Assembly (NCBI GenBank): GCA_016647705.1
Contig: CM028330.1
Span: 34,857,534-34,921,533, forward strand
Direction: 5' to 3'
Length of the DNA stretch: 64,000 bases
DNA from: Eucommia ulmoides
Taxonomy: Eukaryota > Streptophyta > Magnoliopsida > Garryales > Eucommiaceae
Shown: piece by piece, positions 24,926-36,969 of the stretch
Layout: the number at the start of each line of letters is the position of its first letter
Numbering within the stretch: position 1 is the first letter of the stretch
Program-made: the position numbers and the translations under genes
Notes under the pieces: generated by a model
Seen by the model: the letters and a program-made list of their open reading frames with translations, nothing else
What the model was told of the DNA's origin: nothing
Database searches by the model: none

Positions 24926-27660
24926 TGCAACATTCTCAAATTTTAGAAATTAGAATTATAAAGTTGTGAGAGCAATTAAATAAAAAATTTGGTGCAATTA
25001 AAATTTTCTAGTGAAAATCACAAAATTTAGGTGTCAAATTAATAGAATTAACTTAAAATTAAATATCTAATGGTTCACCATGGTTTGGGCACATGAGTTT
25101 TGGCCCAAAGTGTACATTCGGATCACTTAATACTATTTTAAAAATGCCACAAATAAATGGTGCGAAAATTGATAAATTATAAAACCTAATATAAATGGTT
25201 AGAGCCTGAGTTGTATTAGAAATGCCCAAAATTAGTTTTGAGATAACCCAATGCCCAAGTCACGATCTATACCCACTTCCCTAAGTGTTAGTATCCATAC
25301 CCATATCATAACCCATGACCTAAGACCTTACTCATATCATATATATAAAAAAAAAAAAAAAAAAGAGTCTAGAATTCATGTGAGAGGCCAAGGACCAAGA
25401 CAAAAAAACCCTTTTTGCCTTCTCTTTCAACCTCCATCAACATAAGTACAGAAAACAAGAGAAGAAAAGAGAGAAAGTGAGCGATCGAGAGAGGAAAAAT
25501 GAAGAAAGAAGGTCTTGGGAGATTTGAAACAAGAAATTTAAGAAGATCCATAGGTGAAATCAAGTCTTAGTGGAGGATTAAACTCAAATTTGGTAAGTTC
25601 CTAAACCTAGAAATTTTTATCAAGAGTTCTAGATGAATTTTTATGATTCTAAAGGTTAAGATATAAAACATATTTGTATTAAACCTAGTAAAACTTGGAT
25701 TTGGTCATGTATGAGTTTGTTATATTGAATTAAACATGAGATTTGGGTGAAATCACCATTCATAAAATCTTATTTTCTTTTTAAAATATGGTTTAGAACT
25801 TTAACTTTGTTATTTTCGGTTTTGAGAGAGAAAATTTGAGAAAACCATGATGTAAATGAACCTTAAATGAATTAGAAAGGTTGTATATTGGTTTGGGATG
25901 AACTCTAGGCCTTAGAAAAGTCAAAAACATAGTTTAGGAGCATTGGGTATCAAAATCTGGAAGTTTCAAATTCTGCACTCGGTTCATTTGAACAACTTGT
26001 CTTCAAAAATTCATAACAATTTGTAGAAAAATCATAAAAATATGAAACTTATTGAAAATGAAACTAAACTAAATGAAGATCATTTTGTGCTATTATATGT
26101 TGTGTTTTGAACTTGATATGGTACCTAAATAGACCCCGAAAGGTACCAAAATGTAGTCCCGTAAGATTCTGACAACTTTGTTTATTGAACTTTCAAAAAT
26201 CATAACTAAATGTAAAACAAATTTAAATCTGGTGATTCAAAGTGCGTTTTAAAACTTGAGATGTCTATTTTCATATAAAAATATAAAACAAAAAAAAACA
26301 AAAAAACAAAAAAATATTTTTAACAATGGTAAAATGAGTGGGAAACCTGACTGCTAACAGTAAATTGCTCTCATATCATCTAAAAACAAATATTTTTTAT
26401 ACACTAAACAATATAGGCTTGCTCCCACAACGCATCATACCCCCTTAAGAAATAATAAAATATGAAGGCTACGTGCATAAAGTGATGGTGTTAATGAGAA
26501 GATGTTTAATTTTGTTTCCAGCAATTGGGTGAGCTGAAGTAGGGTGATTCGAGATTACTAGGTGGACCCACATCTCAAGGCAGGAAATTATATTCATTCT
26601 CTTATGTGTTTTTTTAGCATGCATTATATGTATGTATTCTTGTGTGCTTATTTGAAAAATATGTTTTCAAATGAAATTAGATTTGCGACATAAAGTTGAA
26701 GTTTGGACAAATCTGGTATTATAAAAGAAATATATACTTGTGTGTTAAATATATCTAGCTGGGTGATATTGCGATAATATCATGTGAGGACCAAATAGAT
26801 TGGGTCACAGTTGAGCCGACCTTGGGTGCAAATCCCTAAACCTATGTGGGGGATACTACAAGTTACGTGAGTATCTCATTGGATGGTATAGATTCTTAGT
26901 GGTACAGGTCGGTCATCAGGTATCGTAGTAATACACTTGTTGTGTATGTGTTTTAAAATTTTTCTACTTGAATTTTATAAGTACATGTTTTATTACAATG
27001 TGCGGATACATTATATATTGTTTTATTTATAATGTTCCAGCTAGGGTATTATGGTTTATAAAATCATGTATTTTCTACAAAAAAAAAAGGAAAATGTAAG
27101 AAAATATTTTATAAAATCACATTGAGCTCACCCCATTTCCCCTCCCCCCCTTCTCAGGCAATGCACAGGATAGTGAGCAGGAATGAACTCCAGTCTAAAA
27201 GTACGCTATATCAAGTTTCTAGCTTTGTTGTATTTGGATCATTTTGGTACTTTCTGTAGCTATAGACCTCTTTTTTTAAGCATGACATGTACTAATGGGC
27301 CCTGTAAGGCCCAAACATTTGGATTGTTGGTTCGTTTATAACGTTTATTAATTATGTGTCTATTAATACTGCTAAAGGCTCTATGGGTGATATAGAGGCC
27401 CAATCCGATAATTTAGTTATTTTTTTTACAAAATTTCATCATGGTATTATCAATTGTTTAATTAATGAGTAACATCCACTAGGCCTGCTTGGTAACTATA
27501 AACCAAATTGATGCTAGAAAGGAACACACATAGTAAGATTAGGTAATTAAATAAAATTAAGCATTAAGAAATAAGAAAAATTACAATAAGGTTATCGGTC
27601 GACTTCTTAAGTTGGTCGTCCTGAGGCTTGATTCACGACCCCAGGGTTTGGGATGTGACA
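24926..27660 (+). repeat. gypsy element 2, 5' LTR
   Basis: This 2735-bp copy aligns along its length with 33912-36649, with scattered differences. It contains a poly-A run at about 25347-25364 and ends GGGATGTGACA directly before the primer-binding region. Confidence 0.95.
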
Positions 27661-27671
27661 GGTTTCCTTTT

Positions 27672-27684
27672 TGGTATCAAAGCC
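27672..27684 (+). promoter_or_regulatory. primer-binding site, gypsy element 2
   Basis: TGGTATCAAAGCC lies 11 bp after the 5' LTR and matches the initiator-tRNA-Met type TGGTATCAGAGCC with one change. Confidence 0.85.
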
Positions 27685-27689
27685 AAGGT

Positions 27690-30200
27690 TTTAAGAAGCA
27701 TTGGGACTTTAAAAAAATGAATGAAACATCCTTAATAGATAAAGTTTTTTTTTACAGTCCAGAAACATACCACCAAGAAGGAACGCCCGTACCTAGGCTG
27801 CCAATGCACCAGGTGAAAAATGCACTTGCGGGAGAGAATCAAAATTTCATGGTAGCCATGTACAGGGCCTTTCAAGGAATGACCACTTATGCCCTGGAGA
27901 ATCGTAGGGCAAACAATGAAAAACGAACATACCTAATGAAATTCTTAAGGTTGTCAATTGAGCCATTCCAAGTCAGCCAAGATGTCATCAAGGCTAAGTG
28001 TAGGATAAGGACTAGGGGTCATAATTTTTTATCTACTTCAGATCCCAATGGTTTACTAGTAGGGGGCGCATTTATGCACGCCTACTTACGCTCGCAAGTA
28101 TACGAGGTCTAAAGTTTTAATATAGTGGATCTTTGAAGATCAGATATCGTTCCCACAGAGAAAAATGTGAATAATTGAATTGAATACCGCAATTGACGTA
28201 GTCTCATGTTATCCTGACAACGGAAGACATGAATTGAAATTAAACTAAGCTAAACTACAATTAGTGGGTTAATTCTAACTAGGTTGATTAATTATGGATT
28301 GATTTCGTTCACTTAATACACGTTTGATTTCGTTCGGTTAACAATAACGGAGTTTAGGTATCCGACAATCTCGGTTCGTAAACTCCTCCGCCACCTCTTC
28401 CGAGTGTAAGACGAGGGAATACATGATTTCGTGTCGATGAAGAGGTCCCCCTCAATGTCTTAACAACTCTAGACCGCATATGTCTTGACCCAACGTCATC
28501 GATTGCACACTAACTAACGCCCTCCCGGGTCGTTAGGTTGTAACGATGTGTTTACCCTTATCTGAATCCAGGGTTACCTCTCCCGAGTGTCAAATCCTAG
28601 ATTCTTAAATCCAACCCTAATACCATTACAAGCATATTAAGATCTTCATCAAATGATAAATGCAATTGGACTTAAAAGCAACAACCGTTAAAGAAATGTA
28701 TATTAAACCAAACGAGTATTTACACAACTACACCTTTCCCTAACTAATCTCTAAATTATACTAACATGTTCTTAGCCAATACAACATTAAATCATGAGGA
28801 TATCATCATCATCAACAATAAACATTAAATACAAAGATGGAAACAAGGGAAGAAAAGCCAAATCTCAAAGTGGAGTAGTCCACTTTCGCCAAAAAACAAT
28901 CCTCTCGAGCTTCCTCTTCTCCGTTGATGAACTTCATCTTCTAGCTCTTCAAGGATTAGCCAAGAACACATCCTAAACTAATCTAATCTACTTCCTAAAT
29001 TACCTAAACCTAACTAAGGTGGAAGGAGAGCTCCCAAGATGTCAACCGGAGCCTTCTCTCACATCTCTGGCTTTTTTTGAGGTTTGGTGGAGAAAAGGGT
29101 TAAATAGGTAAGGTTTGGAAATATCTTCAAAATAGATATTTCTATGCAGAGTGTCACCACCTAAGTGGTGGTTCACCGCTTAGGCGGTGGACTTAAGTCG
29201 GTTAAGTTTCTGTCGAATCTTCGCCTAGGTGGTAGCTGTTGGCATATCATTCTAATCTTTTCTCGCCTACGCGGTGGTTTTCTCACCTAGGTGGTGGTTC
29301 AGCCCTTTAGCACTCCAACATTCTGCCTCTTTTCTGCCTAGGCAGTGGAACTTCCGCCTAAGCGATGATCTTCATTCACCGAAACCCTGTTTTGCACATT
29401 TTGTTCACCGTTTCTCCACCATTTTTACTTGTTTCTCGCATTTTGACGTCCTTTCCCTGTTCTACACTAAAACAAACTAAAACACAATTAAATATAACTA
29501 AAATGCTTGAAAACTAACAAATCCGATTTAGAAATAGATAGATTTTTTACACCTATCATTTACCGAGTCGAGTTTGTAGCCACTAAACTCGAAGGTGAAG
29601 CAGAATTTTGGTGAGAGCGAACCAAGAGGAGCCATGACACTACTAATATGACTTGTGAGGGTTTGGTGATTTATTCCATGAGAATTTATTTTCCTAGTCA
29701 CTGAAAGAAGAAAAGATACGGGAATTTTACAACCTTACTCAAGGAGACATGATAGTGTTAGAGTATAAGGCTAAATTTCTGAGTTGTCTCGATTTGCACT
29801 TAGACCTATGTACAACAAGATAGAGAGGTGTGTGAAATTTGAGACGGGACTCTGACACAATATTCAAAGATGAATAGTGGCGGCTGGTGCCCCTACCCAC
29901 TCTCAGTTGGTGGCAACAGCACTTAGGGTAGAGTTAGATCATCTCTTTTATCTCAAAGAGACTGAGGGTAAGAAGAACAAAGGTGAAAGTTCCCAAAAGA
30001 TAACTCGCAACAACCAGAATCGTGGCTAAGGTCAAGGTAATACTGGAAACACCAGCGATAATGGTAGCGAGAGTAACTCATCTGGCGGTAGACGTTCCGG
30101 ACCTTATACTTGCTATGTATGGGGGCAGTCAGGACATGTCAAAAAGAATTGCCCAATTCGTCAGCAACAACTACAGTAGCAATTTGGCAGCCTATAGGAC
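27690..30200 (+). pseudogene. gypsy element 2 gag remnant, interrupted
   Basis: The N-terminal gag part is at 27717-28070 (FQGMTTYALENRRANN, ending in STSDPNGLLVG). The capsid continues after repeat copy B at about 29565 (TKLEGEAEFW, where gag of this lineage reads LEGEA.FWW). A zinc knuckle at about 30107-30150 reads CYVWGQSGHVKKNC: the second Cys of the CCHC motif is Trp. Stops and frameshifts lie between 29680 and 30020. The protein would package element RNA, but this copy cannot make it. Confidence 0.85.
28092..29557. repeat. dispersed repeat family, copy B, inside gag
   Basis: The sequence is colinear with 20283-21574 (start GCAAGTATACG, word TATCGTTCCCACAG, GATTGCACAC, CCCGGGTC, end AGAAATAGATAGAT then CACCTATC). 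It splits the gag of gypsy element 2, and the capsid sequence resumes just after it. Near its end it carries about seven short palindromic words around CACCTAGGTG and ACCGCTTAGGCGGT (29157-29366). Flanks CTTAC (about 28085) and TTTAC (about 29560) could be a diverged 5-bp target duplication. This is uncertain. Confidence 0.75.
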
Positions 30201-30473
30201 TCTAGCTAAAGCAACCAGGTGAGACCTACACAGTCTTAACAATCTGTGCCAAGCTATCCATTACAAAATTATCTGACATATGGTCATTATCCGCAATATC
30301 AGAATCGTCCTCAGTCTCCATAGCAGTATCAACCACCTACAACCACATCTCACCAGAATACACAACAAGGAGGACTGGGTAGTCAAGAAAGAGGCAATAA
30401 AGGAAAATGAAAGGCTCAAGTCCAAAGTTACGGTATTGGTAAGGAAGGTATTGAGGTACAGGGTAGTCATACC

Positions 30474-32335
30474 GTGGTTGATGGTATACTTCTTATTTCT
30501 CGCTCATGGGCTCATGTATTATTTGATACGGGTACATCACACTCGTTTGTGTTTGCTTTATTTGCTTCATTACTTGGCTTGAGTGTTGAAAATTTAGATA
30601 CACCTTTATGTGTAAATCCTCCACTTGGAGATTATGCGGATCTTACTTTGATTTGTCGAAGATGTTGAATCATTATAGTAGACAAAAAGTTCTTTACCGA
30701 CTTGATAGTTTTACCTATGGAATAGTTTGATGTTATCCTGGGTATGGACTGGTTATCTAAATACAAAGCTATAGTGGATTGTCGAATTTAAAGAGTGACA
30801 TTATGTTCGGATGATAGTACTATGGTCCTATACCAAGGAAAGTCAAGTCACTCATCCCCTAACCTGCTACTAAAGGCCTGTTTTGGTAAGAGAAATAGGG
30901 AGGCACTAGTCCTATATACAGAATTGGATAATGAAGTGGGTAGAATGAATTGATTTATGAATCTCCTGACACTATATGGATACTCGGGTATATTCTTAGA
31001 AGAATTGTCAGGGCTACCACCAGACATGGATATAGAGTTATGTATTGACCTCTACCCAGTTACTATACCAATTTCAATTACTCCTTATCGAATGGCCCCA
31101 GTGGAGTTAGCAGAATTACAGAAATAGTTGGAGGAACTAGCTGAGAAAGGGTTTATCAGAAATAGTACTTTACCGTGGAAAGCTCATGTTTTATTTGCAA
31201 GGAAACATGACAGGACATTAAGACTCTATGTTGACTATCGACAACTTAACAATGTTATGGTAAAGAACAAATACCCTTTACCTTGAATCGATGAGTTGTT
31301 TGATCAGTTAGGAGGATCCCAATTCTTTTCCAAGATTGACTTGAGATCAAGATATCATCGGTTGAAGATCCAGGAGGAAGACATTCCTAAGATAGCTTTC
31401 TGGATGCGATATGGACACTTTGAGTTCCTAGTCATGCCTTTTGGACTGACGAATGCTTCAACAGCTTTTATGGACTTGATGAACAGGATCTTCCAACCTT
31501 ACCTGGATCAGTTTATCGTGGTGTTTATTCATGACATTTTGATTTACTCTAAGACACAAGAAGAGCATGAGGCATACATGCGGATTATTTTGCAAACACT
31601 CCGTGACCACCAGGTTTATGTAAAGTTTGAAAAGTATGACTTTTGGTTAATAGAAGTGAACTTCCTTGGATATGTTATTTCTCGCCAAGGAATTTCAGTT
31701 GATCCATTTAAGATTAAAGCCATCGTGGACTAGCTGAGACCTAGGAATGTGACAGAGGTTCGAAGTTTCCTAAGATTAGCTGGATACTATCGGCATTTTG
31801 TGGAAAACTTTTCCCAAATCACCTTGCCTATGACCAGACTCATAAAGAAGGACGTTATGTTTAAATGGAGTGATGAATGCAAAGCAGCATTTCAAGAACT
31901 AAAGGACAAATTGACAAATGCTCTAGTCTTGATCATTCTCGACCCAAAAAAAACATATGAAGTTTATACTGATGCTTCGGGGAGCGGGTTAGGATGTATT
32001 CTGATGTAGTATGGAAGAGTTGTCACTTATGCTTCTAGACAACTCAAACCTCATGAACAAAATTATCCAACCCATGATTTAAAGCTAGCAGTAGTGATAT
32101 TTGCCTTGAAGATCTGGAGATATTATCTTTACAGTGCAACATTCCATATTTTCTCAGATCATAAAAGTCTCAAGTATTTCTTTATTGAAAGAGAGTTCAA
32201 TTTCAGGTAAAGAAGATGGATGGAATATATGGAGGATTACGATTTCACCTTGCAATATCATCCTGGCAAGGCCAATGTGGTAGTAGATGCTTTAAGTCGC
32301 AAGAATCAAGGCATTATGGCGAATTTGGATTTGGT
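30474..32335 (+). pseudogene. gypsy element 2 protease-RT-RNase H remnant
   Basis: The aspartic protease motif LFDTGTSHSF is intact at about 30525. The RT begins near 31080 (PYRMAPVELAELQ), continues through [14 protein letters not shown] and [17 protein letters not shown], and has catalytic box FIHD (about 31530) where FIDD is expected. RNase H contains YTDASGSGLGC and [16 protein letters not shown], the latter ending near 32300. Single-codon stops interrupt otherwise readable sequence at about 31126, 31285, 31731, 32008 and 32207. Most fit a CAG/CGA/TGG to stop change by C-to-T or G-to-A. Confidence 0.93.
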
Positions 32336-32435
32336 AGATTAGAAGAGACCGGTAGTAATTGGAGATTACAATCTTCTATACAGTGAGAATTATAACCAAG
32401 CCTTAATCTACAACGCCATTGCTACCCCATCACTC

Positions 32436-33895
32436 TTGCAGATCATTAAGGAGAATCAATATCAAGATGATACACTTCGTAAAATATGGAGAAGAATCCA
32501 GATTGGTAAATATTTTGAGGGGTGGGAGATTTATCCGAATGGATCTCTCCATTTCAGAAAGAGAATAGTTGTTCTAAATAATCAACAGCTAAAGCAAGCC
32601 ATATTGGATGAAGCACACAAGACCTGTTTTGTCGTACATCCCAGCAATGACAAGATGTATCAGGATATGAAAAGACAGTATTGGTGGAGTGGCATGAAGA
32701 ATGATGTAGCTCAGTATGTCGCTTGATGTTTGACCTGTCAGCAAGTTAAAGTTGAACATCAACAACCAAAGGGATGCCTACAACCACTACCCATCCCTGA
32801 GTTGAAGTGGGACCATGTCACTATAGATCTTGTGACTGGATTGCCAAGAACTGTTGAAGGATTTGATGCTATATGGGTGATAGTTGATCAGTTAACAAAA
32901 ATAGCTCACTTCATATAAGTCAAGACAAGTTATTCCTTCAAGGGGTTAAGAAAGCTTTACATAGACCGGATTATAAAATTACACAGGGTTCCGCTATCAA
33001 TAATTTATGATCAAGATCCTCGATTCACAACCAATTTTTGGAAGAGTTTCCAGAAAGCCCTTGGCACATAGCTCCAGTTCAACACTGCATTTCATCCCCA
33101 GACTGACGGGCAATCTGAAAAAGTAATTCAGATCTTGGAAAATATGTTGCGAGCATGTATCTTGGACTTCAAGGGTAGCTGAAGTAAGCATTTGCCGTTG
33201 GTAGAGTTCGCTTACAATAATTGCTGTCATACTAGCATTGGCATGGCACCATAAGAGGCACTTTATGGACGACCATGCTGGTCTTCTACTTGTTAGGCAG
33301 AGGTAGAGGAGCGCATTACCATTGGTCCAGATCTGATTGAGGAGACCACAAAAAAGATCAAACTCATCCAAGAATAACTCAAGATAGCTCAAGATCGCCA
33401 AAAGAGCCATGTTGATAAGAGAATGACACATTTGGAGTTCTAAGTAGGCAATCTCGTATTTCTGTGAGTAAAGCATCACAAAGGAATTTCTCAATTTGGT
33501 GTAAAAGGGAAATTGGCTCCAAGGTAAATCGGACCCTTTGGAATTATGAGAAAAATTGGAAAAGTCGCCTACTATCTAGTCTTGCCTCAAGAGTTGTCAC
33601 ATGTGCATAACGTCCATGTATCTATATGCTATGAAAGTACGAGACGGACCCTTCTCACGAGATATAGTGGCAGGATATTCCAATCTAGGAAAATGTATCA
33701 TATAAGGAAATGCCTTAGCAGATTCTGGGTTGGAAGGTGAAGTTCTTGTGAAAACGTGAGATATCTCTCGTAAGAGTGCTATAGTGTCATCACAGGCAAA
33801 AAGAGGCAACTTGGGAAATAGAATCAGATATGCGCGAGAAGTACCAGTATTTGTTCGACAATTAAGGTATGTCTTGAATTTCGAGGACGGAATTC
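32436..33895 (+). pseudogene. gypsy element 2 integrase remnant with Tekay-type tail
   Basis: The zinc-binding part is at 32600-32760 (HKTCFVVHPSNDKMYQDMK, then a stop before TCQQVK). The catalytic core starts near 32800 (WDHVTIDLVTGLPR). The core's later part (32930-33300) is readable in the + strand but broken by stops. The tail after 33546 (GKVAYYLVLP, HNVHVS) and the segment to 33860 match the C-terminal region of Tekay/Del integrases, before the polypurine tract. Confidence 0.88.
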
Positions 33896-33911
33896 TTTAA
33901 GGGGGTAGAAT

Positions 33912-36649
33912 TGTAATATTCTCAAATTTTAGAAATTAGAATTATAAAATTATGAGAGCAATTAAATAAAAGATTTGGTGCAATTAAAATTCTCTAGTGA
34001 AAATTATAAAATTTAGGTGCCAAATTAATAAAATTAGCTTAAAATTAAATTATCTAGCAATCCACTAAGGTTTGGGCACATGATTTTTGGCCCAAAGTGT
34101 ACATTTGAACCACTTAATACTATTTTAAAAATATCACAAATAAATGTGGGAAAATTGATGAATTATAAAACTCAATGGGAATGGTTAGAGCTCAAGTTGT
34201 ATTAGAAAGACCCAAAATTAGTTTTGAGATAACCCATTCCCAAGTCAAGATCCATACCCATTTCCCTAAGTATTCGTATTCATACCCATATCATAACCCA
34301 TGACCCAAGACCCTACCCATATATATATATAAGAGGAAAAGTCTAGAATGCACGTGAGAGGCCAAAGACCAAGACAAAATCCCCTTTTTTGCCTTATCTT
34401 TTAACCTCCATCAACATAAGTGAAGAAAAGAAGAGAAGAAGAGAGAGAAAGAGAGCCATCGAGAGAGCGAAGGGGAGAAGGAATGTCTTGGGAGATTTGG
34501 AGCAAGAAATTTGAGAAGATCTATAGTTGAAATTAAGTCGTGGTGGAGGATTAAACTCAAATTTGGTAAGTTCCTAAACCTAGAATTTTTTTATTAAGAG
34601 TTCTAGTATGAATTTTTATGATTCTAAAGGTTAAGATGTAAAGCATATTTGGATTAAACCTAGTAAAACTTGGATTTGGTCATGTATGAGTTTATTATGT
34701 TGAATTAAACATAAGATTTGGGTGAAATCACCATGCATAAAATCTGATTTCTTTTTAAAATAACGTTTAAAACTTTAACTTTGTTAGTTTCTATTTTGGG
34801 AGAGAAAATCTGGAAAAAACAAATCATGATGTAAATGAACCTTAAATGAATTTAAAAAGTTATATATTGGTTTGGAATGAACTCTAGGCCTTAAGAAAGT
34901 CAAAAACATAGTTTAGGAGCATTGGGTATCAAAAAGAACTAAAGAACCAAAATCTTGAATTTTCAAATTCTACACTCGGTTCATCTAAATAATCTGTCTT
35001 CAAATATTCATAACAATTCTTAGAAAAATCATAAAACTACAAAACTTATTGAAAATGAAACTAGACTCAATGAGGATCATTTTGAGCTATTATATGTTGT
35101 GTTTTGAACTTGATGTGGTACCTAAATAGAACCTGAAAAGTAGTAGAATGTAGTCTCGTAAGATTCTGACAGCTTTGTTTACTGAACTTTGAAAAATCAT
35201 AACTAAATGTAAAAAAATTGAAATCTAGTGATTCAAAGTGAGTTTTAAATATTGAGATGTATATGTTCATAGAAAAATATAAAAAGAATAGAAAAATATT
35301 TTTAACAATGGTAAAACGAGTGGGAAACCTGATCGCTCACAGTAAATTGCTTTCATGACATCTAAAAACAAATATTTTTTATACACTAAACAATATAGGC
35401 ATGCTCTCATAACGCGTCATACCCCAAAGAGATTGGGTACACACATAAAGTGATGGTGTTAATGAGAGGATTTTTAATTTTGCTTCTAGCATCTGGGTGA
35501 GCTGAAATGGGGTGATTCGAGATTGTTAGGTGACCACCGGCACCTCGAGATAGGGAATTCTATTCATTCTCTTATCTGTTTTTTAGCATGCATTATATGT
35601 ATGTATTCTTGTGTGCTTATTTGAAAAATGTGTTTTAAAATGAAATTGGATTTGCGGTAAAAAGTTGAAGTTTTGGCAAATCTGGTATTATAAAAGAAAT
35701 ATATACTTATGTGTTAAATATATCTGGTTGGGTGGTATTGCGATGATATCATGTGAGGATCGAATAGATTGGGTCACTATGGAGCTGACCTTAGATGCAA
35801 ATCCCTAAATATGAGCGAGGAATACTCCAAGTTACGTGAGTATCTCATTGGATGGTATAGATTCTCAGTGGTACGGTTCAGTCACCAAGTATCGTAGTAA
35901 TAGACTTGTTGTGTATGTGTTTTAAAAAATTTCTACTTGAATTTTATAAGTACATGTTTTATTACGATGGCCGGATACATTATATGTTGTTTTATTTATA
36001 AAGTTCCAGCTAGGGTATTATGGTTTATAAAATCACGCATTTTCTACAAAAGTTAGGAAAATGTAAGAAAATTGATGGATTGCCCTATTGAGCACATTAA
36101 GCTCACCCCCTTTCCCCTCCCCCCCCCCCCCCAAATCCTCTGGTAGTGCACAGGATACTGAGCATGAGTGAACTCCGATCTGAAAGTAATTTATATCAAG
36201 TTTCTAGCTTTATTGTATTTGGGATCATTTTGTTAGTTTCTGTCGCTTTGGATTTTTTTTTTTTAAAATCATGGCATGTACTAATGGGCTCTGTAGGGCC
36301 CAAACATTTAAATTGTTGGTTAGTTTGTAACCTTTATTAATTATGTGTCTATTGATGATGCTAAGGGCTCTATAGGTGTATAGAGGCCCAATTCAATAAT
36401 TTAGTTAGTTTTTATTACAAAATTTCACCACGGTATTATCAATTGTTTAATTAATTAGTAACATCCTCTAGACATACTTGGTAACTGTAAAACAAATCGA
36501 TGTTAGAAAGGAACACACCTAGTAAGATTATGTAATTAAATAAAATTAAGCATCAAGGAATAAAAAAAATCACAATAGGGTTATCGATCGACTACTTAAG
36601 TTGGCCGTCTCGGGGCCTGATTCACGACCCTAGGGTATGGGGTGTGACA
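33912..36649 (+). repeat. gypsy element 2, 3' LTR
   Basis: This 2738-bp partner of 24926-27660 carries a C-rich run at about 36113-36132 that is longer than in the other LTR. It is followed directly by the CAGAT target copy. Confidence 0.95.
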
Positions 36650-36654
36650 CAGAT

Positions 36655-36870
36655 GATATAGGATTTAAAGAAATAAAAGATCAGTAATCAGGTGACATAT
36701 GATGAGAGGTGCCAAAATCTTGGACTCATAGGGAGAAAGACGTACCTCAAGAACTAGGGAGTGACAAACCTACTGAAAAAACAGTGGGCATAGCATGTGG
36801 CTACGTGACAAGGAACTTTTGAAACTTTTCAGACAGGGCAACCATTATGGTATTAGAAGATGTTGGGTCT
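36655..36870 (-). pseudogene. copia element 2 protease start, right of the gypsy insertion
   Basis: The minus strand reads a copia protease active-site region (VQDFGTSHHMSPD, related to the usual LDSGASHHM). It continues toward SLNPISS, stops at the CAGAT target copy and carries on in the same frame at 24925 on the other side of gypsy element 2. The Asp-Ser-Gly catalytic motif reads Asp-Phe-Gly. There is a stop codon after SPDY. Beyond about 36870 the copia sequence can no longer be recognised. Confidence 0.8.
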
Positions 36871-36935
36871 TCAAAGACAAAAAAATTAGATGAGGGTATT
36901 GTTGCTACAGTGTTAGGTTGTGGTCATAGTTCTAA

Positions 36936-36968
36936 GTATCAATCGTTACATTACATAACGATTGATAC
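36936..36968. repeat. perfect 13-bp inverted repeat
   Basis: GTATCAATCGTTA (36936-36948) and its exact reverse complement (36956-36968) are separated by CATTACA. It would fold into a strong hairpin. It stands at the edge of a GTTAC-rich element (see 36970-37975). It is not followed by a T run typical of a terminator, and plants do not use such terminators for mRNA. Confidence 0.85.
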
Positions 36969-36969
36969 A

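Larger units (their letters stand above)
24926..36649 (+). mobile_element. Ty3/gypsy element 2, Tekay/Del-like, perfect TSD
   Basis: LTRs of about 2.7 kb (24926-27660 and 33912-36649) start TG and end GTGTGACA or GATGTGACA. The flanks are CAGAT on both sides (24921-24925 and 36650-36654). A primer-binding site TGGTATCAAAGCC (27672-27684) follows the 5' LTR and a polypurine tract TTTAAGGGGGTAGAAT (33896-33911) precedes the 3' LTR. Coding order is gag, protease, RT, RNase H, integrase and a chromodomain-type tail. It inserted into copia element 2 in opposite orientation. Its own gag was later interrupted by repeat copy B (28092-29557). Confidence 0.96.

Noticed and set aside
27612-27716. Start of the gag frame at 27612
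   Set aside because: The ATG lies in the 5' LTR and the frame crosses the primer-binding site. Gag coding more likely begins at or after 27717.
36936-36968. Hairpin as a transcription terminator
   Set aside because: No T run follows, no gene ends here, and this is a nuclear plant genome where such terminators are not used.
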